DNA of 64,000 nucleotides from an uncultured Parolsenella sp. GTDB lineage: Bacteria; Actinomycetota; Coriobacteriia; Coriobacteriales; Atopobiaceae. Under the pieces are notes generated by a model, which saw only the letters and a list, made by a program, of their open reading frames with translations, searched no databases and was not told the DNA's origin. The stretch lies in NCBI GenBank assembly GCA_934668375.1, contig CAKUNF010000001.1, positions 153,691-217,690 on the forward strand, written 5' to 3'. The translations under genes and the position numbers were made by a program. Below, in pieces: positions 42,720-52,379 of this stretch; positions within the stretch are counted from its first letter, which is position 1, and each line of letters opens with the position of its first letter.

Positions 42720-43601
42720 CTACTCGTCTCGCTCGTGCGCGAGGCGAGCCATCGTCTCTTTCGTGTCCGCCCCGTCTGCCAGTGCCCGCAGCGCGGAAAT
42801 CTCCGCCGCGTAGCCGGAAGCCTCGTTGGGCGTCTCCAGGATCATCGGAAGCTTCCTCGTGCGCTCGTCTCGCACGATGGCCGAGAAACACCCCAGGCCG
42901 AGATGTCCGAGGCCCAGCCGCTCGTGGCGGTCCTTGTGGGCACCCACGGGGTTCTTGGAGTCGTTGAGGTGAAGCGCCTTGAGCCGGGGAAGGCCAATGA
43001 CCTGGTCGAACTGGGCCAGCACCTCGTCGAGGCTTGCGGAGACGTCGTAGCCAGCGTCGCTCACGTGGCACGTGTCGAGGCATACGCCGAGGAGCTCGTC
43101 GTGGTCGACGAGCTCGATGATTCGTGCGAGCTCCTCGAACGAGCGCCCCACCTCGGTGCCCTTGCCTGCCATGGTCTCGAGCAGCACGCAGGTGGACTGG
43201 CCGGGCTCGAGCGCCTCGTTGAGCCCCTCCGCGATGAGCCTGATGCCCTCATCGGCTCCCTGGCCCACGTGAGAACCGGGGTGGAAGTTGTAGTAGTTGC
43301 CGGGCACGAGCTCCATGGTCTCAAGGTCCTCGGCCATGGCCCTGCGCGCGAACTGGCGGACGTCCGGCTTTGCCGAGCAGAGGTTGAGCGTGTAGGGGGC
43401 GTGCGCTACCAGGCGGCCAAAGCCGTGCTCGGCCATGAGCTCGCGAAGCCTGGCGACGTCGGCAGGGTCAGCCGCCTTGGCGGCGCCTCCCCGGGGGTTT
43501 CTCGTGAAGTAGGCAAACGTCGTGGCCCCAAGCGCCAGAGCCCGCTTGCCCATGGCCTCGAACCCGCCTGAGCTGGAGATGTGACATCCGATGGCTAGCA
43601 C
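42720..43601 (-). CDS. nfo: Endonuclease IV (AP endonuclease)
   Basis: A zinc-dependent TIM-barrel AP endonuclease of 293 residues acting at abasic sites in base excision repair. Signature segments: GCHISSSGGFEA, HAPYTLNL, FHPGSH, LLETMAGKGTE, CLDTCHVSDAGYD and HLNDSKNPVGAHKDRHERLG. Its start overlaps the end of coaBC by seven bases. Confidence 0.95.
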   Translation of the reverse strand: MLAIGCHISSSGGFEAMGKRALALGATTFAYFTRNPRGGAAKAADPADVARLRELMAEHGFGRLVAHAPYTLNLCSAKPDVRQFARRAMAEDLETMELVPGNYYNFHPGSHVGQGADEGIRLIAEGLNEALEPGQSTCVLLETMAGKGTEVGRSFEELARIIELVDHDELLGVCLDTCHVSDAGYDVSASLDEVLAQFDQVIGLPRLKALHLNDSKNPVGAHKDRHERLGLGHLGLGCFSAIVRDERTRKLPMILETPNEASGYAAEISALRALADGADTKETMARLAHERDE

Positions 43602-44875
43602 GTGGCGTCCGTCCTCGGCATGAGCAGCGTCTGGTCCGCCGCGGCCACGTCCAGGCCGGCCTCGCCGGGCTCGAGCATGTCGTGCAGGCGGTCGATGATG
43701 GCCTCGGCGACCTGCTCCTTGGGCATGCAGTCGAGCTCGAGCTCGTCATGCGGGCCCACGAGCGTCACGCGGTTGGTGTCGGAGCCAAACGTGGAGTCCT
43801 CGCGCGAGACGTCGTTTGCCACGATGAGGTCGCAGCCCTTGCTCGCCAGCTTCTTGCGCGCGTTCTCGAGCACGTTGTCCGTCTCGGCGGCGAAGCCGAT
43901 GACGATGCGGTCGCCGCGGCTCTCCGAGAGCGTGGCGAGGATGTCGGGATTCTCGGCAAGCGTGATGTTCTCGAGCGGCTCGGCTGCCTTCTTGAGCTTG
44001 TGGTCGGCCGCCTGCTCGGGTCGGTAGTCGGAGACGGCGGCGGCGAGTATCGCGGCGTCGGCCGTGGCGAACGCGTCCTGTGTGGCCTCGAGCATCTGCG
44101 CGGCCGTGGTCACGTGGATGACGCCGACGCCGGCGGGCTCGGGCAGCGAGACGGGACCGGAGACGAGCGTGACGTGCGCGCCGTGGGCCGCGGCTGCCGC
44201 GGCGATGGCGTAGCCCATCTTGCCCGAGGAGGCGTTGGAGAGGTAGCGCACGGGGTCAACCGGCTCGTGCGTGGGTCCGGCCGTTATGACGACGCGGCGC
44301 CCGGCGAGGTCTCCGCGGGCGCGGAGGCGGTAGAGCGTGGCCGAGACGATCTGCTCCACGGACGCGAGCTTGCCGGCGCCGGTCTCCCCACAGGCTAGCC
44401 TGCCGCTCTCGGGGCCCACGATGAGGTAGTTGCGGCTCTTGAGGGTCTCCACGTTGGCGACCGTGGCGAGGTTCTGCCACATGTGGACGTTCATGGCGGG
44501 CGCCACGACGACCGGGCACGGGCACGCGAGCAGCGTGGTGCTCACGGCGTCGTCTGCGATGCCGTGAGCCATCTTTGCGATGACGTTTGCGGTGGCGGGG
44601 CATACGAGCGCGAGGTCTGCCCACTCGGCGAGCTCGATGTGCGGGATCGGCGAGGTTTCGTCGTCAAAGAGGTCGAGCGTGACGTGGTGGCCCGAGAGCG
44701 CCTCGAACGTCTTGGGCCCCACGAGCTCGCACGCGTGCGATGTCATGGCCACGCGGACCTCACAGCCCTGCTTCTGCAGTCCGCGAAGAACCTCGCAGGC
44801 CTTGTACGCGGCAATGCCGCCGGTCACGAACAGCGCGACGCGAGCGGCGTGACCGTCAACGAGCGTCTCTGCCAT
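43595..44875 (-). CDS. coaBC: Bifunctional phosphopantothenoylcysteine decarboxylase / phosphopantothenate-cysteine ligase
   Basis: Two consecutive steps of coenzyme A synthesis in one 426-residue protein. The N-terminal flavoprotein decarboxylase (VTGGIAAYKACEVLR, PAMNVHMW, ACGETGAGKL) spans about residues 1-185. The C-terminal ligase (ITAGPTHEPVDPVRYLSNASSGKMGYA, FAAETDN) follows. Standard architecture and length. It overlaps nfo and sits five bases after the zinc-ribbon gene. Confidence 0.96.
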   Translation of the reverse strand: MAETLVDGHAARVALFVTGGIAAYKACEVLRGLQKQGCEVRVAMTSHACELVGPKTFEALSGHHVTLDLFDDETSPIPHIELAEWADLALVCPATANVIAKMAHGIADDAVSTTLLACPCPVVVAPAMNVHMWQNLATVANVETLKSRNYLIVGPESGRLACGETGAGKLASVEQIVSATLYRLRARGDLAGRRVVITAGPTHEPVDPVRYLSNASSGKMGYAIAAAAAAHGAHVTLVSGPVSLPEPAGVGVIHVTTAAQMLEATQDAFATADAAILAAAVSDYRPEQAADHKLKKAAEPLENITLAENPDILATLSESRGDRIVIGFAAETDNVLENARKKLASKGCDLIVANDVSREDSTFGSDTNRVTLVGPHDELELDCMPKEQVAEAIIDRLHDMLEPGEAGLDVAAADQTLLMPRTDATC

Positions 44876-44880
44876 GCGCC

Positions 44881-45597
44881 TTACGCCTCCTCATTCGAAA
44901 CGACGAGGATTCGCTTGCAGTAGGGGCACGTCGTGACCTCGGAGCCGCTGCGACGGATGTCGGTGAACGAGCTGGGCTGCAGGGCCACACGGCATGCGGA
45001 GGGGCGGTTGCCCACGAGCGTCTCAACGGCAACGCCGCCAAAGCGCTTGCGCGCGGCCTCGTAGCTCGCAACGAGCGAGCCCGGAAGGCTCGCCACGATG
45101 CGCTCGCGCTCGGCGGCAAGCGACTTCACCTGCGCAGTGATCTCATCCATGGCCTGCTTGAACGAAGCCAGCTGGGCGGCCTCCTCGCGCTCGAGCTTGT
45201 CGGCGAGGGCGCGGGCGTTCTTCTCGGCGCGCTCGACGGTCTCGAGCCTGGGAAGGAGGTGCTCGGTGTCGTAGTCGCACTTCTCGAGCTTCTTGGCGAG
45301 CGTGGCCAGGTTGAACTCCATGTCCTGCGCGGAGCGGAAGTCCTGGTCATAGGAGCCGCTCTGAATCTCGGTGACCTTCTCGGAGAAGAACTTCTTGGAA
45401 TCCTCGAGGTCTGCGAGCTCGATCTCCAGGTCCTTGCGCTGGCCCACGATCTTGGTGAGCTCGCCGGCGACCTTCTTGGCAGCTGCCCTTGCGGCGGCCA
45501 CCTTCTGACGCTGCGGCAGGGCCTCGGCGTTCTTCTTGGCCCTCATGAGCTCTAGGTCGATTTCCTGCAGTCTCAGCAGTGCGGATGCCTCAGACAT
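44881..45597 (-). CDS. Coiled-coil protein with (degenerate) C4-type zinc ribbon
   Basis: A 238-residue protein: a long charged coiled coil (about 1-180) followed by a C-terminal zinc ribbon of the zf-RING_7 type. The ribbon's second knuckle CPYC is intact, but the first reads PSAC, Pro replacing the expected first Cys, leaving three ligands. Such proteins are usually encoded next to NIF3 genes in actinobacteria, as here. Function unknown. ATG 45597 has AAGGAG eight bases upstream. Confidence 0.85.
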   Translation of the reverse strand: MSEASALLRLQEIDLELMRAKKNAEALPQRQKVAAARAAAKKVAGELTKIVGQRKDLEIELADLEDSKKFFSEKVTEIQSGSYDQDFRSAQDMEFNLATLAKKLEKCDYDTEHLLPRLETVERAEKNARALADKLEREEAAQLASFKQAMDEITAQVKSLAAERERIVASLPGSLVASYEAARKRFGGVAVETLVGNRPSACRVALQPSSFTDIRRSGSEVTTCPYCKRILVVSNEEA

Positions 45598-45601
45598 GTG
45601 A

Positions 45602-46384
45602 TCACTCCTTCGTGACGTGCGCGTGCCAGCGCAGGCCCTCGTCCAAGATGTGTATGCGCGTATCAGGACAGGCGTCTCGAACCACCCGGGCAAGAAGGCC
45701 CGCGTAGGGCAGCTCCGACGCGTCGTGCCCTACGAGTATAACGGCAACGCCGCATTCGGTAAGCTCCAACGCCCGGTGATATCCCGCCTCCCCAGCAATC
45801 ACGCAATCTGCGCCGCGCTCCCGCGCGACCGTGCCCAGCGATCCGAGGGAGCCCGAGCAGAACGCCACTCGGCTGACGCTGCGACCCTCGTCTCCCCAGA
45901 CGGTCGGCGCGGAGCCGAACGCATGCCGGGCGCGGGAGGCAAGGTCGCCGAGCGTCAGCTCGTTGGCCTCGAGCAGGGCGCCGTAGCCGTCTGGCTCGAC
46001 AAGCCTGCCGATCCTCTTGAGGCCCAGCAGCTCGGCTGCGAGATCAAGCGCCTCCTCCGACCTGTCGAGGTTCGTGTGCATGGCAACGAGAGAGACGCCG
46101 AGGCGGGCTGCCTCAAAGACGGCCGCACCTCCCTGGGAGCTTGTGGAGGCCTGCGGCGTGAGAACGGCGGGCGGCTCGAGGAAGACCGGGTGGTGCGTGA
46201 CGAGGACGTTGGCCCCCAGATCCGCGGCGGCCCGGACGTTGGTGGGCGTCGGGTCTAGCGCGCAGGCCACGGTCCCCACCTGGGCCAGGGGGTCTCCCAC
46301 GGAAAGGCCGGGCCTGTCCCACTGCTCGGCATGCTCCCTTGGGAAGCGGGCGAACAGAGCGTCCTGCAGTTCTTCTACGAGCAT
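45602..46384 (-). CDS. NIF3/YbgI family (DUF34) dinuclear-metal protein
   Basis: A 260-residue protein often labelled GTP cyclohydrolase I type 2, though its biochemical role is unsettled. Metal-binding segments: ALDPTPTNVRAA, THHPVF, HTNLDRSEEALD and GEAGYHRALE. ATG 46384 is chosen (AGAGGG six bases upstream) over an in-frame one at 46399. It is followed by the zinc-ribbon gene after four bases. Confidence 0.9.
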   Translation of the reverse strand: MLVEELQDALFARFPREHAEQWDRPGLSVGDPLAQVGTVACALDPTPTNVRAAADLGANVLVTHHPVFLEPPAVLTPQASTSSQGGAAVFEAARLGVSLVAMHTNLDRSEEALDLAAELLGLKRIGRLVEPDGYGALLEANELTLGDLASRARHAFGSAPTVWGDEGRSVSRVAFCSGSLGSLGTVARERGADCVIAGEAGYHRALELTECGVAVILVGHDASELPYAGLLARVVRDACPDTRIHILDEGLRWHAHVTKE

Positions 46385-46454
46385 TAACGTCCCTCTCATG
46401 CGAAGCGGCGGGCCAGACGTCTTGTCTGCGCCCGCCGCGTGGTGTGGCGTAGGT

Positions 46455-47624
46455 CTAGCGACCTGAGACGATCGCGATCAGGCAATCGCAGAACGCGTCG
46501 AGCTCGTCTGGCGTGACGCGCTCGTCGAAGCTCACGCGCAGCGACCCCAGCGCCTCGTTGCGTGCAATCCCCATGGCAGAGAGCACGTGGCTCGGGTCGA
46601 GCGAGCCCGACGAGCAGGCCGAGCCCGCCGAGACCTCGAAGCCCGCGTCATCAAGTTTGAGCACGAGCGACTCGGAGTCCATGCTCGGTACCATGACGCT
46701 CACCATGCCGGGCAGTCGCGTCTGGTCGACGTGGGCCACCGTGGTTGGGATGATGCCGGTGCCGGGGGCGCAGATGCGCTCGTAGACGTGGTTGGCAAGC
46801 GCCTCGACCCGTGGCCTCACGGAGGGCAGCTCGCGGCAGACCTGCTCGGCCGCCGCCGCGAAGGCGACGGCCCCGGCAACGTCTTGCGTGCCGGGCCTTC
46901 TGCCCATCTCCTGTCCCCCGCCAAGGGACTGGGCCTCGAAGGGGCAGCGGGTGCGCACGGCCAGGGCACCCACGCCAAGCGGGCCGCCGATCTTGTGGGC
47001 GGCCACCGAGATGGCGTCGGCGCGCGCGCAGTCGAGGTCGATGCGGCCGAACGCCTGGACGGCATCCACGTGCGCGAGGGCGCCCGCGGCATGAGCCGCC
47101 TTGATGATGGCCTCGGTGGGCTGAATGACGCCCGTCTCGTTGTTCGCAGCCATGACGCTCACGAGGGCCGTGGACTCGTCCGCGAGCCTGGCCACCTCAT
47201 CTGCGCTCACAACGCCGTCTCGCGCGGGCTTGGCCAGCGCGACCTCGAAGCCCCTGGAGCGCAGGATGGACGCGACGTCGAGAACGGAGTCGTGCTCGAT
47301 GGCCGAGAGCACGACGCGCGTTCGCTTGTTTGAGCTCTTGCGGCGCGCGCCCTCGGCCATGCCAAGAACGGCAAGGTTGTTCGACTCGGTGCCGCCGCTC
47401 GTGAGAACGATCTCGTTGGGGCGAAAGCCGCAGCCGATGCAGCGTGCCAACGTCCGGTGTGCTGCCTCGAGATCGCGTGCCGCCGTGCGCCCGAGCGTGT
47501 GGAGCGAGTTGGCGTTTGCCACGGAATGGGGCTTCTCGTGATAGTCGACCCAGGCGTTCAGCGCACAGGGACGCAGCGGCGCCGAGGCTGCGTAGTCGAG
47601 GTAGACGTAGCTCTTCTCGGCCAT
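46455..47624 (-). CDS. Cysteine desulfurase (NifS/IscS type)
   Basis: A PLP-dependent enzyme of 389 residues that mobilises sulfur from cysteine for Fe-S clusters and thio-modified tRNA. It starts VYLDYAASAPLRP, has TSGGTESNN, the PLP Lys211 (SVAAHKIGG) and the persulfide Cys337 (SAGSACSSGS). No iscU/sufU or mnmA is adjacent. The likely clients in this window are RimO, MiaB and IspH. Starts four bases after rpe. Confidence 0.94.
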   Translation of the reverse strand: MAEKSYVYLDYAASAPLRPCALNAWVDYHEKPHSVANANSLHTLGRTAARDLEAAHRTLARCIGCGFRPNEIVLTSGGTESNNLAVLGMAEGARRKSSNKRTRVVLSAIEHDSVLDVASILRSRGFEVALAKPARDGVVSADEVARLADESTALVSVMAANNETGVIQPTEAIIKAAHAAGALAHVDAVQAFGRIDLDCARADAISVAAHKIGGPLGVGALAVRTRCPFEAQSLGGGQEMGRRPGTQDVAGAVAFAAAAEQVCRELPSVRPRVEALANHVYERICAPGTGIIPTTVAHVDQTRLPGMVSVMVPSMDSESLVLKLDDAGFEVSAGSACSSGSLDPSHVLSAMGIARNEALGSLRVSFDERVTPDELDAFCDCLIAIVSGR

Positions 47625-47628
47625 CTAC

Positions 47629-48306
47629 CTACGCCCTCTTAGCGATGCCGGCGCGACCGGCCTCGCGAATCTCGGAGATGGCGGCGGCGCGGTCGGCCTT
47701 GCCATACACGGCGCTGCCGGCGACGAGCATCGTGGCGCCGGCCTCGACGAGCTCGGCTGCGTTGGCAGCGGAGCAGCCGCCGTCGACCTCGATGATGGGG
47801 CTCACGCCGTGCTCCTTGGCGAGGGCGCGCACCTGGGCGACCTTGCGCAGGGAGTTCGGGATGAACTTCTGGCCGCCAAAGCCGGGGTTCACCGACATGA
47901 CGAGCACGAGGTCGAGGTCGTCGATGATGGCCTCGAGCGAGCTCACCGGCGTGGCGGGGTTGATGACGATGCCGGCCTTGGCGCCCGCCTCGTGAATGGC
48001 CGAGACGATGCGGTGCGCATGCGTGGCGGCCTCGATGTGGAAGCTCACGATGTCGGCGCCGGCCTTCGCGTACTCGACGGCCATCTCGTCGGGGTTGGAG
48101 ATCATGAGGTGGACGTCGGCCGGAACGGTCGTGTTGGCCTTTACGGCCTTGACGACGTTCACGCCGAACGTGAGGTTGGGCACGAAGTGGCCGTCCATGA
48201 CGTCGACGTGCACGTAGTCTGCCGTGGAGATGGCATCGAGGTCGGCGGCGAGGTTGGCGATGTCCGCCGAGAGGATGGACGGGGCGATCATGACGTCTTC
48301 GAGCAT
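47629..48306 (-). CDS. rpe: Ribulose-phosphate 3-epimerase
   Basis: A TIM-barrel epimerase of 225 residues in the pentose phosphate pathway. Signatures: APSILSADIANL, HVDVMDGHFVPNLTFG, HLMISNPDE, VMSVNPGFGGQKFI and EVDGGCSAANA. The ATG at 48306 is preceded by AGAAAGG. The longer open frame upstream is a shadow of gpsA. Confidence 0.95.
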   Translation of the reverse strand: MLEDVMIAPSILSADIANLAADLDAISTADYVHVDVMDGHFVPNLTFGVNVVKAVKANTTVPADVHLMISNPDEMAVEYAKAGADIVSFHIEAATHAHRIVSAIHEAGAKAGIVINPATPVSSLEAIIDDLDLVLVMSVNPGFGGQKFIPNSLRKVAQVRALAKEHGVSPIIEVDGGCSAANAAELVEAGATMLVAGSAVYGKADRAAAISEIREAGRAGIAKRA

Positions 48307-48343
48307 GGTGTGCCTTTCTGTCTGGCTTTTGCTGATTGATGGC

Positions 48344-49369
48344 TTATATGTCGGCCGGGCCCTCGCCCATGCCGTAGAACTCGATGTTTGGGGCTCGCCC
48401 GCTGAGGGACGAGATGACCTCCTCGATGGAGACGCCCCCGTGGATGAGACTCCAGACGCCCTCGACGAGCGGCACCTCGACCCCCTTGGCGCGCGCGAGC
48501 TCGCGCACGCTCGTGGCGGCGCGCGCCCCCTCCACGACCATGTGCGTCTCGCGCTCGAACTGCTCGAGCGCGGTGCCGCGCACGAAGGCCTCGCCAAAGC
48601 GACGGTTGCGCGAGTGTTCGGAGGTGCAGGTGGCCACGAGGTCTCCCATGCCGGCAAGGCCCATGCAGGTCATGGGCTGGCCTCCCGTTGCGGCAACGAC
48701 GCGTCCGATCTCCGCGATGCCCCGCGTCATGACGGCCGCGAGCGTGTTGTCGCCAAGCCCGAGGCCCGCACATACCCCGCAGGCAATCGCGATCACGTTC
48801 TTCACGGCGCCGCAGGTCTCCACGCCGCGGATGTCGTCGGAGACGTAGACGCGGAAGGCCGGCGTTGCAACGAGCGTGCGGGCGCGCTCGGCGAGCGCCT
48901 TGTCTGGCGAGGCGAGCACGGCGCAGGAGAACATGCCACGGCTGACCTCCTCGGCGTGGTTGGGGCCACTGAGGGCAAGCACGCGGCTCTCGCCGCCAAG
49001 CTCGCTTGCCACGACCTCGCTCATGAGCAGGCCGCTTCCCGCCTCGATGCCCTTCGTGAGCACGATGACGGGAACGTCGGCTCCCACGAGACCCGCGAGC
49101 TCGTGGCTCACGGAGCGCAGGTGGGTCGAGGGCGTGCCGAGAATGACGGCCTCGGCATCGGTGGCCGCGCGCGAAAGCTCGGACGTGGCCACGACGTTTG
49201 CTGGCAGCTCGACGTCGGGGAGATAGCGGGGATTGTGGTGCGTCTTGTTGATGGCCTCGGCGCTTCCCCCTCCGTGGCTCCATAGCGAGACCTCGTCGGC
49301 ATTGCTTGCCACGAGCGCGCTCACGGCCGTGCCCCAGGAGCCGGCCCCTATGACAGATACGCGCGTCAC
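48344..49369 (-). CDS. gpsA: Glycerol-3-phosphate dehydrogenase [NAD(P)+]
   Basis: Makes sn-glycerol-3-phosphate for phospholipid synthesis. The 341-residue protein begins RVSVIGAGSWGTA (Rossmann fold) and has the catalytic-lysine region AVKNVIAIACGVCAGLGLGDN and SRNRRFGE. The GTG start overlaps the plsY stop by four bases, coupling synthesis of glycerol-3-phosphate to its acylation. Confidence 0.95.
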   Translation of the reverse strand: MTRVSVIGAGSWGTAVSALVASNADEVSLWSHGGGSAEAINKTHHNPRYLPDVELPANVVATSELSRAATDAEAVILGTPSTHLRSVSHELAGLVGADVPVIVLTKGIEAGSGLLMSEVVASELGGESRVLALSGPNHAEEVSRGMFSCAVLASPDKALAERARTLVATPAFRVYVSDDIRGVETCGAVKNVIAIACGVCAGLGLGDNTLAAVMTRGIAEIGRVVAATGGQPMTCMGLAGMGDLVATCTSEHSRNRRFGEAFVRGTALEQFERETHMVVEGARAATSVRELARAKGVEVPLVEGVWSLIHGGVSIEEVISSLSGRAPNIEFYGMGEGPADI

Positions 49370-50061
49370 TTGGCGCCGCCCACGGTGGCGTCGTCGGGGG
49401 TGGGCGCCTCCCCCTTCTTGTGGAACGAGAAGGGCTTCTCCTGGCCGTGGACGAGCTTCTTGATGTTGGTGCGGTGCGCCCACACCACGACGAGGCCGGC
49501 CGCCTCCACGATGAGGTCCTGCCCCAGGTTGGGGCCATAGAAGAGCGCCAGCACGAGACCCACGATGCCGGCCACCGTCACCGAACCGGCGGAGACGCGC
49601 TTGGTGGCATAGGCGATGACGAAGAAGATGCCGAGCTCGATGAGGCCCACCGGCCAGGCGAATCCCAGCAGCGACCCCACGCCCACGGCTATGCCCTTGC
49701 CGCCATGGAAGCCCAGGAACGGTGAGAAGATGTGGCCGCAGACCGCCGCGAGCATGACGAGCCCCACGAGCCCGGCCGCGGGAGACAGCGGGTCGACCGG
49801 GGCGCCTCCGGTTACGCACAGGGGGAACACGACGCCTGCCAGACCCGTGGCGAGCGCACCCTTGCCGGCATCGAACAGAAGCGTGAGAGCTGCGGCTCCC
49901 TTACCGATCTCTCGCGCCACGTTTGTGGTGCCGATGTTGCCCGAGCCAACATGCTGGATGTCGACGCCCTTGGCACGGGCGATGATCTTGCCAAACGGGA
50001 TGCCGCAGACGAGAAACGTCGCGGCAAGGTAGGCGACGAGCGCAACTAGGTTGATGTTCAT
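49366..50061 (-). CDS. plsY: Glycerol-3-phosphate acyltransferase PlsY
   Basis: An integral membrane enzyme of 231 residues that acylates glycerol-3-phosphate from acyl-phosphate. Motifs: GSGNIGTTNVAR, FDAGKG, and GFHGGKGIAVGVG, with about five to six membrane helices. It is directly coupled to gpsA; plsC further upstream in the same gene run performs the next acylation. Confidence 0.95.
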   Translation of the reverse strand: MNINLVALVAYLAATFLVCGIPFGKIIARAKGVDIQHVGSGNIGTTNVAREIGKGAAALTLLFDAGKGALATGLAGVVFPLCVTGGAPVDPLSPAAGLVGLVMLAAVCGHIFSPFLGFHGGKGIAVGVGSLLGFAWPVGLIELGIFFVIAYATKRVSAGSVTVAGIVGLVLALFYGPNLGQDLIVEAAGLVVVWAHRTNIKKLVHGQEKPFSFHKKGEAPTPDDATVGGAK

Positions 50062-50092
50062 GCAGAGAATGCCCTCCGGTACCTGGCCGTCC

Positions 50093-51415
50093 CTAGGCCT
50101 GCTGCTTCTTGCGGAAGCGCAGGCGGACGGGCGTCCCCTCGAGGTTGAAGTTCTCGCGCAGGCGGTTCTCGAGGAAGCGCTTGAAGTTGTCGTCGATGAG
50201 CTCGGGGAAGTTGCAGAAGAACGTCAGGGCCGGCGGACAGTTGCCCGTCTGGTTGGCGTACTGGATGCGCAGGCGCTTGGCGCCCTTCGTGACCGTGTGA
50301 CCGCTCTCGCGCATAGAGGCGAGCAGGTTGTTGAGGGCGTTCGTGGGGATCTTGCCCGCGTGAGCCGCGCCCACGCGGTCGACGACGGCCCAGACCTTGT
50401 CCAGAGAGCGGCCCGTGAGGGCGGACACCCGCATGACTGGCGCCCAGGGAGCAAACGTCATACGGCGCGCGACGCTCATCATGACGTCCTCGCGCTGCTC
50501 GTCGGTCTTCACGAGGTCCCACTTGTTGAGCAGGATGACGAGCGCGCAGCCGCGCTCGATGGCGAGGCCAGCGACCTTCTGGTCCTGCTCGGTGACGCCC
50601 TCGGAGGCGTCGACCACGAGCAGGCAGACGTCCGCCTCGTCGATGGCGCGCAGGCCGCGGACGAGGCTGTAGTACTCGACGTCCTCGTGGACAAGGTTGC
50701 GCTTGCGCATGCCGGCCGTGTCGACGAGGCGGTAGCGCTTGCCGTCCCTCTCGACAACGACGTCAAGGGCGTCTCGCGTGGTGCCGGCGACGTCGCTCAC
50801 GATCGAGCGGTTCTTGCCGGCGAATCGGTTGGTGATGGACGACTTGCCCACGTTCGGGCGCCCGATGATGGCGACGCGCAGGGCGTCCTCGGGATACTCG
50901 GGTTCCTCGGGCTGCTCGGGCAGGGCGGCGACGACCTCGTCGAGCAGGTCTCCCGTTCCGTGGCCATGTGCCGCGGAGATGGGCCTGGGCTCGCCGAGGC
51001 CTAGGGAGTAGAAGTCCCAGAGGGTCTTCTCGTCAGAGGGGTTGTCGAGCTTGTTCGCCACGAGAAAGACCGGCTTGCCTGCGCGGCGCAGGATGCGGGC
51101 GACCGTCTCGTCCTCGTCCGTGACGCCGGTGGTGGCGTCAACGACGAACACGATGACGTCGGCCTCGACGCAGGCGGCCTCGGCCTGCTCGCGGATGCGC
51201 CCGGAGAAGGCGTCGTCCGAGCGGCCCGTCTCGATGCCGCCAGTGTCTACGAGCGTGAAGTCCACGCCGTTCCAGTCCGCATCGTGGTAGCTGCGATCTC
51301 GCGTGACTCCGCGGCTCTCGTGGACGATGGCTTCCTTCTTCTGTGCTATGCGGTTCACCAGGGTCGACTTGCCCACGTTTGGGCGTCCGACGATGGCGAC
51401 GATGGGCTTGGACAT
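50093..51415 (-). CDS. der: Ribosome biogenesis GTPase Der (EngA)
   Basis: A 440-residue protein with two tandem G domains (GRPNVGKSTLVNRI at the N terminus, GRPNVGKSSITNRFAG near residue 185) and a C-terminal KH-like domain. It is required for 50S subunit assembly. AAGGAG precedes the ATG. It lies between ispH and plsY, a common arrangement in Coriobacteriia and Clostridia by my recollection. Confidence 0.96.
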   Translation of the reverse strand: MSKPIVAIVGRPNVGKSTLVNRIAQKKEAIVHESRGVTRDRSYHDADWNGVDFTLVDTGGIETGRSDDAFSGRIREQAEAACVEADVIVFVVDATTGVTDEDETVARILRRAGKPVFLVANKLDNPSDEKTLWDFYSLGLGEPRPISAAHGHGTGDLLDEVVAALPEQPEEPEYPEDALRVAIIGRPNVGKSSITNRFAGKNRSIVSDVAGTTRDALDVVVERDGKRYRLVDTAGMRKRNLVHEDVEYYSLVRGLRAIDEADVCLLVVDASEGVTEQDQKVAGLAIERGCALVILLNKWDLVKTDEQREDVMMSVARRMTFAPWAPVMRVSALTGRSLDKVWAVVDRVGAAHAGKIPTNALNNLLASMRESGHTVTKGAKRLRIQYANQTGNCPPALTFFCNFPELIDDNFKRFLENRLRENFNLEGTPVRLRFRKKQQA

Positions 51416-51490
51416 ACATGCTCCTTGCTCGGTTGTACCTAAACGCAGAATCTTAGCATGCGCGTTGCAATTGTTTGGGGGCGGCGCGTG

Positions 51491-52339
51491 CTAAGACCGG
51501 GAAGCACAGAGGCTCTCTATGCGTCCGACGAGCTCGTCTATCTGTGCGGTGGGCGTGCTGGCTCCCGCGGTGACGCCTATCCTGGAGGCGCCGGAGAACC
51601 AGCTCTCCTCGAGCTCGTCGCACGTCTCGATGTGGTGGGTCTTTGCGCAGCACGCCTGGCAGATCGTGGCGAGGCGCGTCGTGTTTGCCGAGTTTCGGCC
51701 GCCTATCACCACCATGACGTCCGAGTCCGAGGCGAGCTCGCGCGCCGCCTGCTGGCGCTCGCTCGTGGCCGCGCAGATGGTGTTCACCACGCAGACCTCC
51801 GAGGCACGCGCCGTGAGCTCGCTCACGACCGCGTCGAGCGTGGTCTTTGCCTGGGTGGTCTGGACGACCACCCCTACGCGCTTGGCGAGCTCAAGGCTCT
51901 CGAGCTCGCTCACGCCGGCGACCGCCACGGCACCGGGGGCGTGGCCGAGAATCGCCTCCACCTCGGGGTGCCCTGCCTCGCCCACGACGATCACCTGGTA
52001 GCCCCGCTCCTGCAGCCGCTCGGCTGCGTGGTGGACGCGCTTGACGTAGGGGCACGTGGCGTCCACCACGGTAAGGCCGCGCTCGCGCGCGCAGGCCTCC
52101 ACCTGGGGCACGACGCCATGGGTGCGCAGCACGAGCGTGGACCCCGCGCGCTCGGGAACGTCCTCGACAACGGTGACACCCTCCCGAGCCAGCCCCTCGA
52201 CGACCTGCGGGTTGTGGATGAGCGGCCCCAGCGTGTGGACGGGCCCGGAAGCCTTGCGGGCGACCTTCTGCACAAGGTCGAGCGCGCGCTGGACGCCGTA
52301 GCAGGCGCCCGCGTGGTCGGCGACGGTGATCGTTGGCAT
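51491..52339 (-). CDS. ispH: 4-hydroxy-3-methylbut-2-enyl diphosphate reductase
   Basis: The last enzyme of the MEP isoprenoid pathway, with a 4Fe-4S cluster. The 282-residue protein keeps the three cluster cysteines: Cys13 (GACYGV), Cys96 (DATCPYVKRVH) and Cys189 (NTICAAT). Other marks are THGVVPQ and TAGASTP. The ATG at 52339 follows AGGAGG. Presence of IspH implies the MEP route. Confidence 0.95.
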   Translation of the reverse strand: MPTITVADHAGACYGVQRALDLVQKVARKASGPVHTLGPLIHNPQVVEGLAREGVTVVEDVPERAGSTLVLRTHGVVPQVEACARERGLTVVDATCPYVKRVHHAAERLQERGYQVIVVGEAGHPEVEAILGHAPGAVAVAGVSELESLELAKRVGVVVQTTQAKTTLDAVVSELTARASEVCVVNTICAATSERQQAARELASDSDVMVVIGGRNSANTTRLATICQACCAKTHHIETCDELEESWFSGASRIGVTAGASTPTAQIDELVGRIESLCASRS

Positions 52340-52379
52340 CTGTCGTAAACCTCCTATGGGGGTGCGTCTGAAAGCAGTC

